Shown here: positions 32,773 through 32,840 of the stretch, one piece after another
Layout of the letters: the number at the start of each line of letters is the position of its first letter
How positions within the stretch are numbered: the first letter of the stretch is position 1
Assembly (NCBI GenBank): GCA_000961805.1
Contig: LADV01000258.1
Span: forward strand, 1 to 32,840
DNA from: Peptococcaceae bacterium BRH_c23
Lineage (GTDB): Bacteria > Bacillota_B > Desulfitobacteriia > Desulfitobacteriales > Desulfitobacteriaceae
DNA length: 32,840 bases
Direction of reading: 5' to 3'
Translations under genes and position numbers: made by a program
The notes under the pieces: model-generated
The model's input: only the letters and a program-made list of their open reading frames with translations
The model's database searches: none
What the model was told of the DNA's origin: nothing

Positions 32773-32840
32773 AAAAAAATAAACTTCTCGACCCCGTAGG
32801 GACGAGAAGTATTTCTCGCGTTACCACCCAACTTGACTTC
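32773..32840 (-). promoter_or_regulatory. Distal T-box antiterminator/terminator module, cut by window edge
   Basis: The minus strand reads AAGTTGGGTGGTAACGCG (core 32817-32829), then a strong terminator, ACTTCTCG (complement of 32803-32810), CGTCCCTACGGGG, CGAGAAGT (complement of 32783-32790), and a T-run at 32773-32780. The GGGTGG...CGCG core and the following CGTCCCTA are the hallmarks of T-box leaders, which read uncharged tRNA. Stem I and the specifier codon lie beyond base 32840, so the amino acid sensed is unknown. Confidence 0.88.

Overview
The window reads as chromosomal DNA of an anaerobic, low-to-moderate GC Gram-positive bacterium (Clostridia; the gene set and style suggest a Desulfosporosinus/Desulfitobacterium-like Peptococcaceae member). 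The grounds are strong AGGAGG-type Shine-Dalgarno sites, T-box leader elements, ferredoxin-linked indolepyruvate oxidoreductases, 2-hydroxyacyl-CoA dehydratase subunits, and large regulators combining XylR_N, PucR and sigma-54 activator modules. No tRNA, rRNA, CRISPR array, transposase or phage gene was seen. The genus assignment is an inference.

Layout. 1-6.9 kb is a regulatory block beside a truncated acyl-CoA ligase. It holds a XylR_N/V4R sensor fused to a PucR-type HTH (+), a CBS-PAS-PAS sigma-54 activator (-), and a LytTR regulator whose receiver domain has lost the phosphoacceptor region (+), preceded by a 33-bp tandem repeat. 7.3-15.4 kb is a seven-gene minus-strand operon in transcription order iorA-iorB-paaK-leuC-leuD-leuB-leuA (the last four being leu-like paralogues). 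15.8-18.1 kb is a second iorAB pair on the plus strand, back to back with the first. 18.2-21.1 kb carries a cNMP/CBS/DUF294 nucleotidyltransferase-like protein and a DnaQ-like exonuclease. 21.2-26.2 kb is a minus-strand beta-oxidation cluster (thiolase, 3-hydroxyacyl-CoA dehydrogenase, enoyl-CoA hydratase, acyl-CoA dehydrogenase), with a second paaK upstream. 28.3-30.1 kb is a 34-residue symporter accessory protein followed by a sodium:solute symporter (+). 30.2-32.5 kb is a two-gene 2-hydroxyacyl-CoA dehydratase/benzoyl-CoA reductase-family operon (-) behind a leader with two tandem T-box antiterminator/terminator modules, which run off the window end.

How the genes may work together. The cluster looks devoted to aryl or branched 2-oxo acids and acyl-CoAs. 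IorAB interconverts 2-oxo acids and acyl-CoAs with ferredoxin. PaaK interconverts arylacetates and their CoA esters. The leu-like enzymes could lengthen a 2-oxo acid by one carbon. The dehydratase and beta-oxidation enzymes handle 2-hydroxyacyl-, enoyl- and acyl-CoA intermediates, and the symporter could bring in a carboxylate. Putting a complete leu-type chain-elongation set in one operon with IorAB and PaaK is the most distinctive feature. Its substrate is not determined by sequence alone. The two divergent intergenic regions (iorA/iorA and paaK/symporter) share a promoter-region motif set, which suggests co-regulation.
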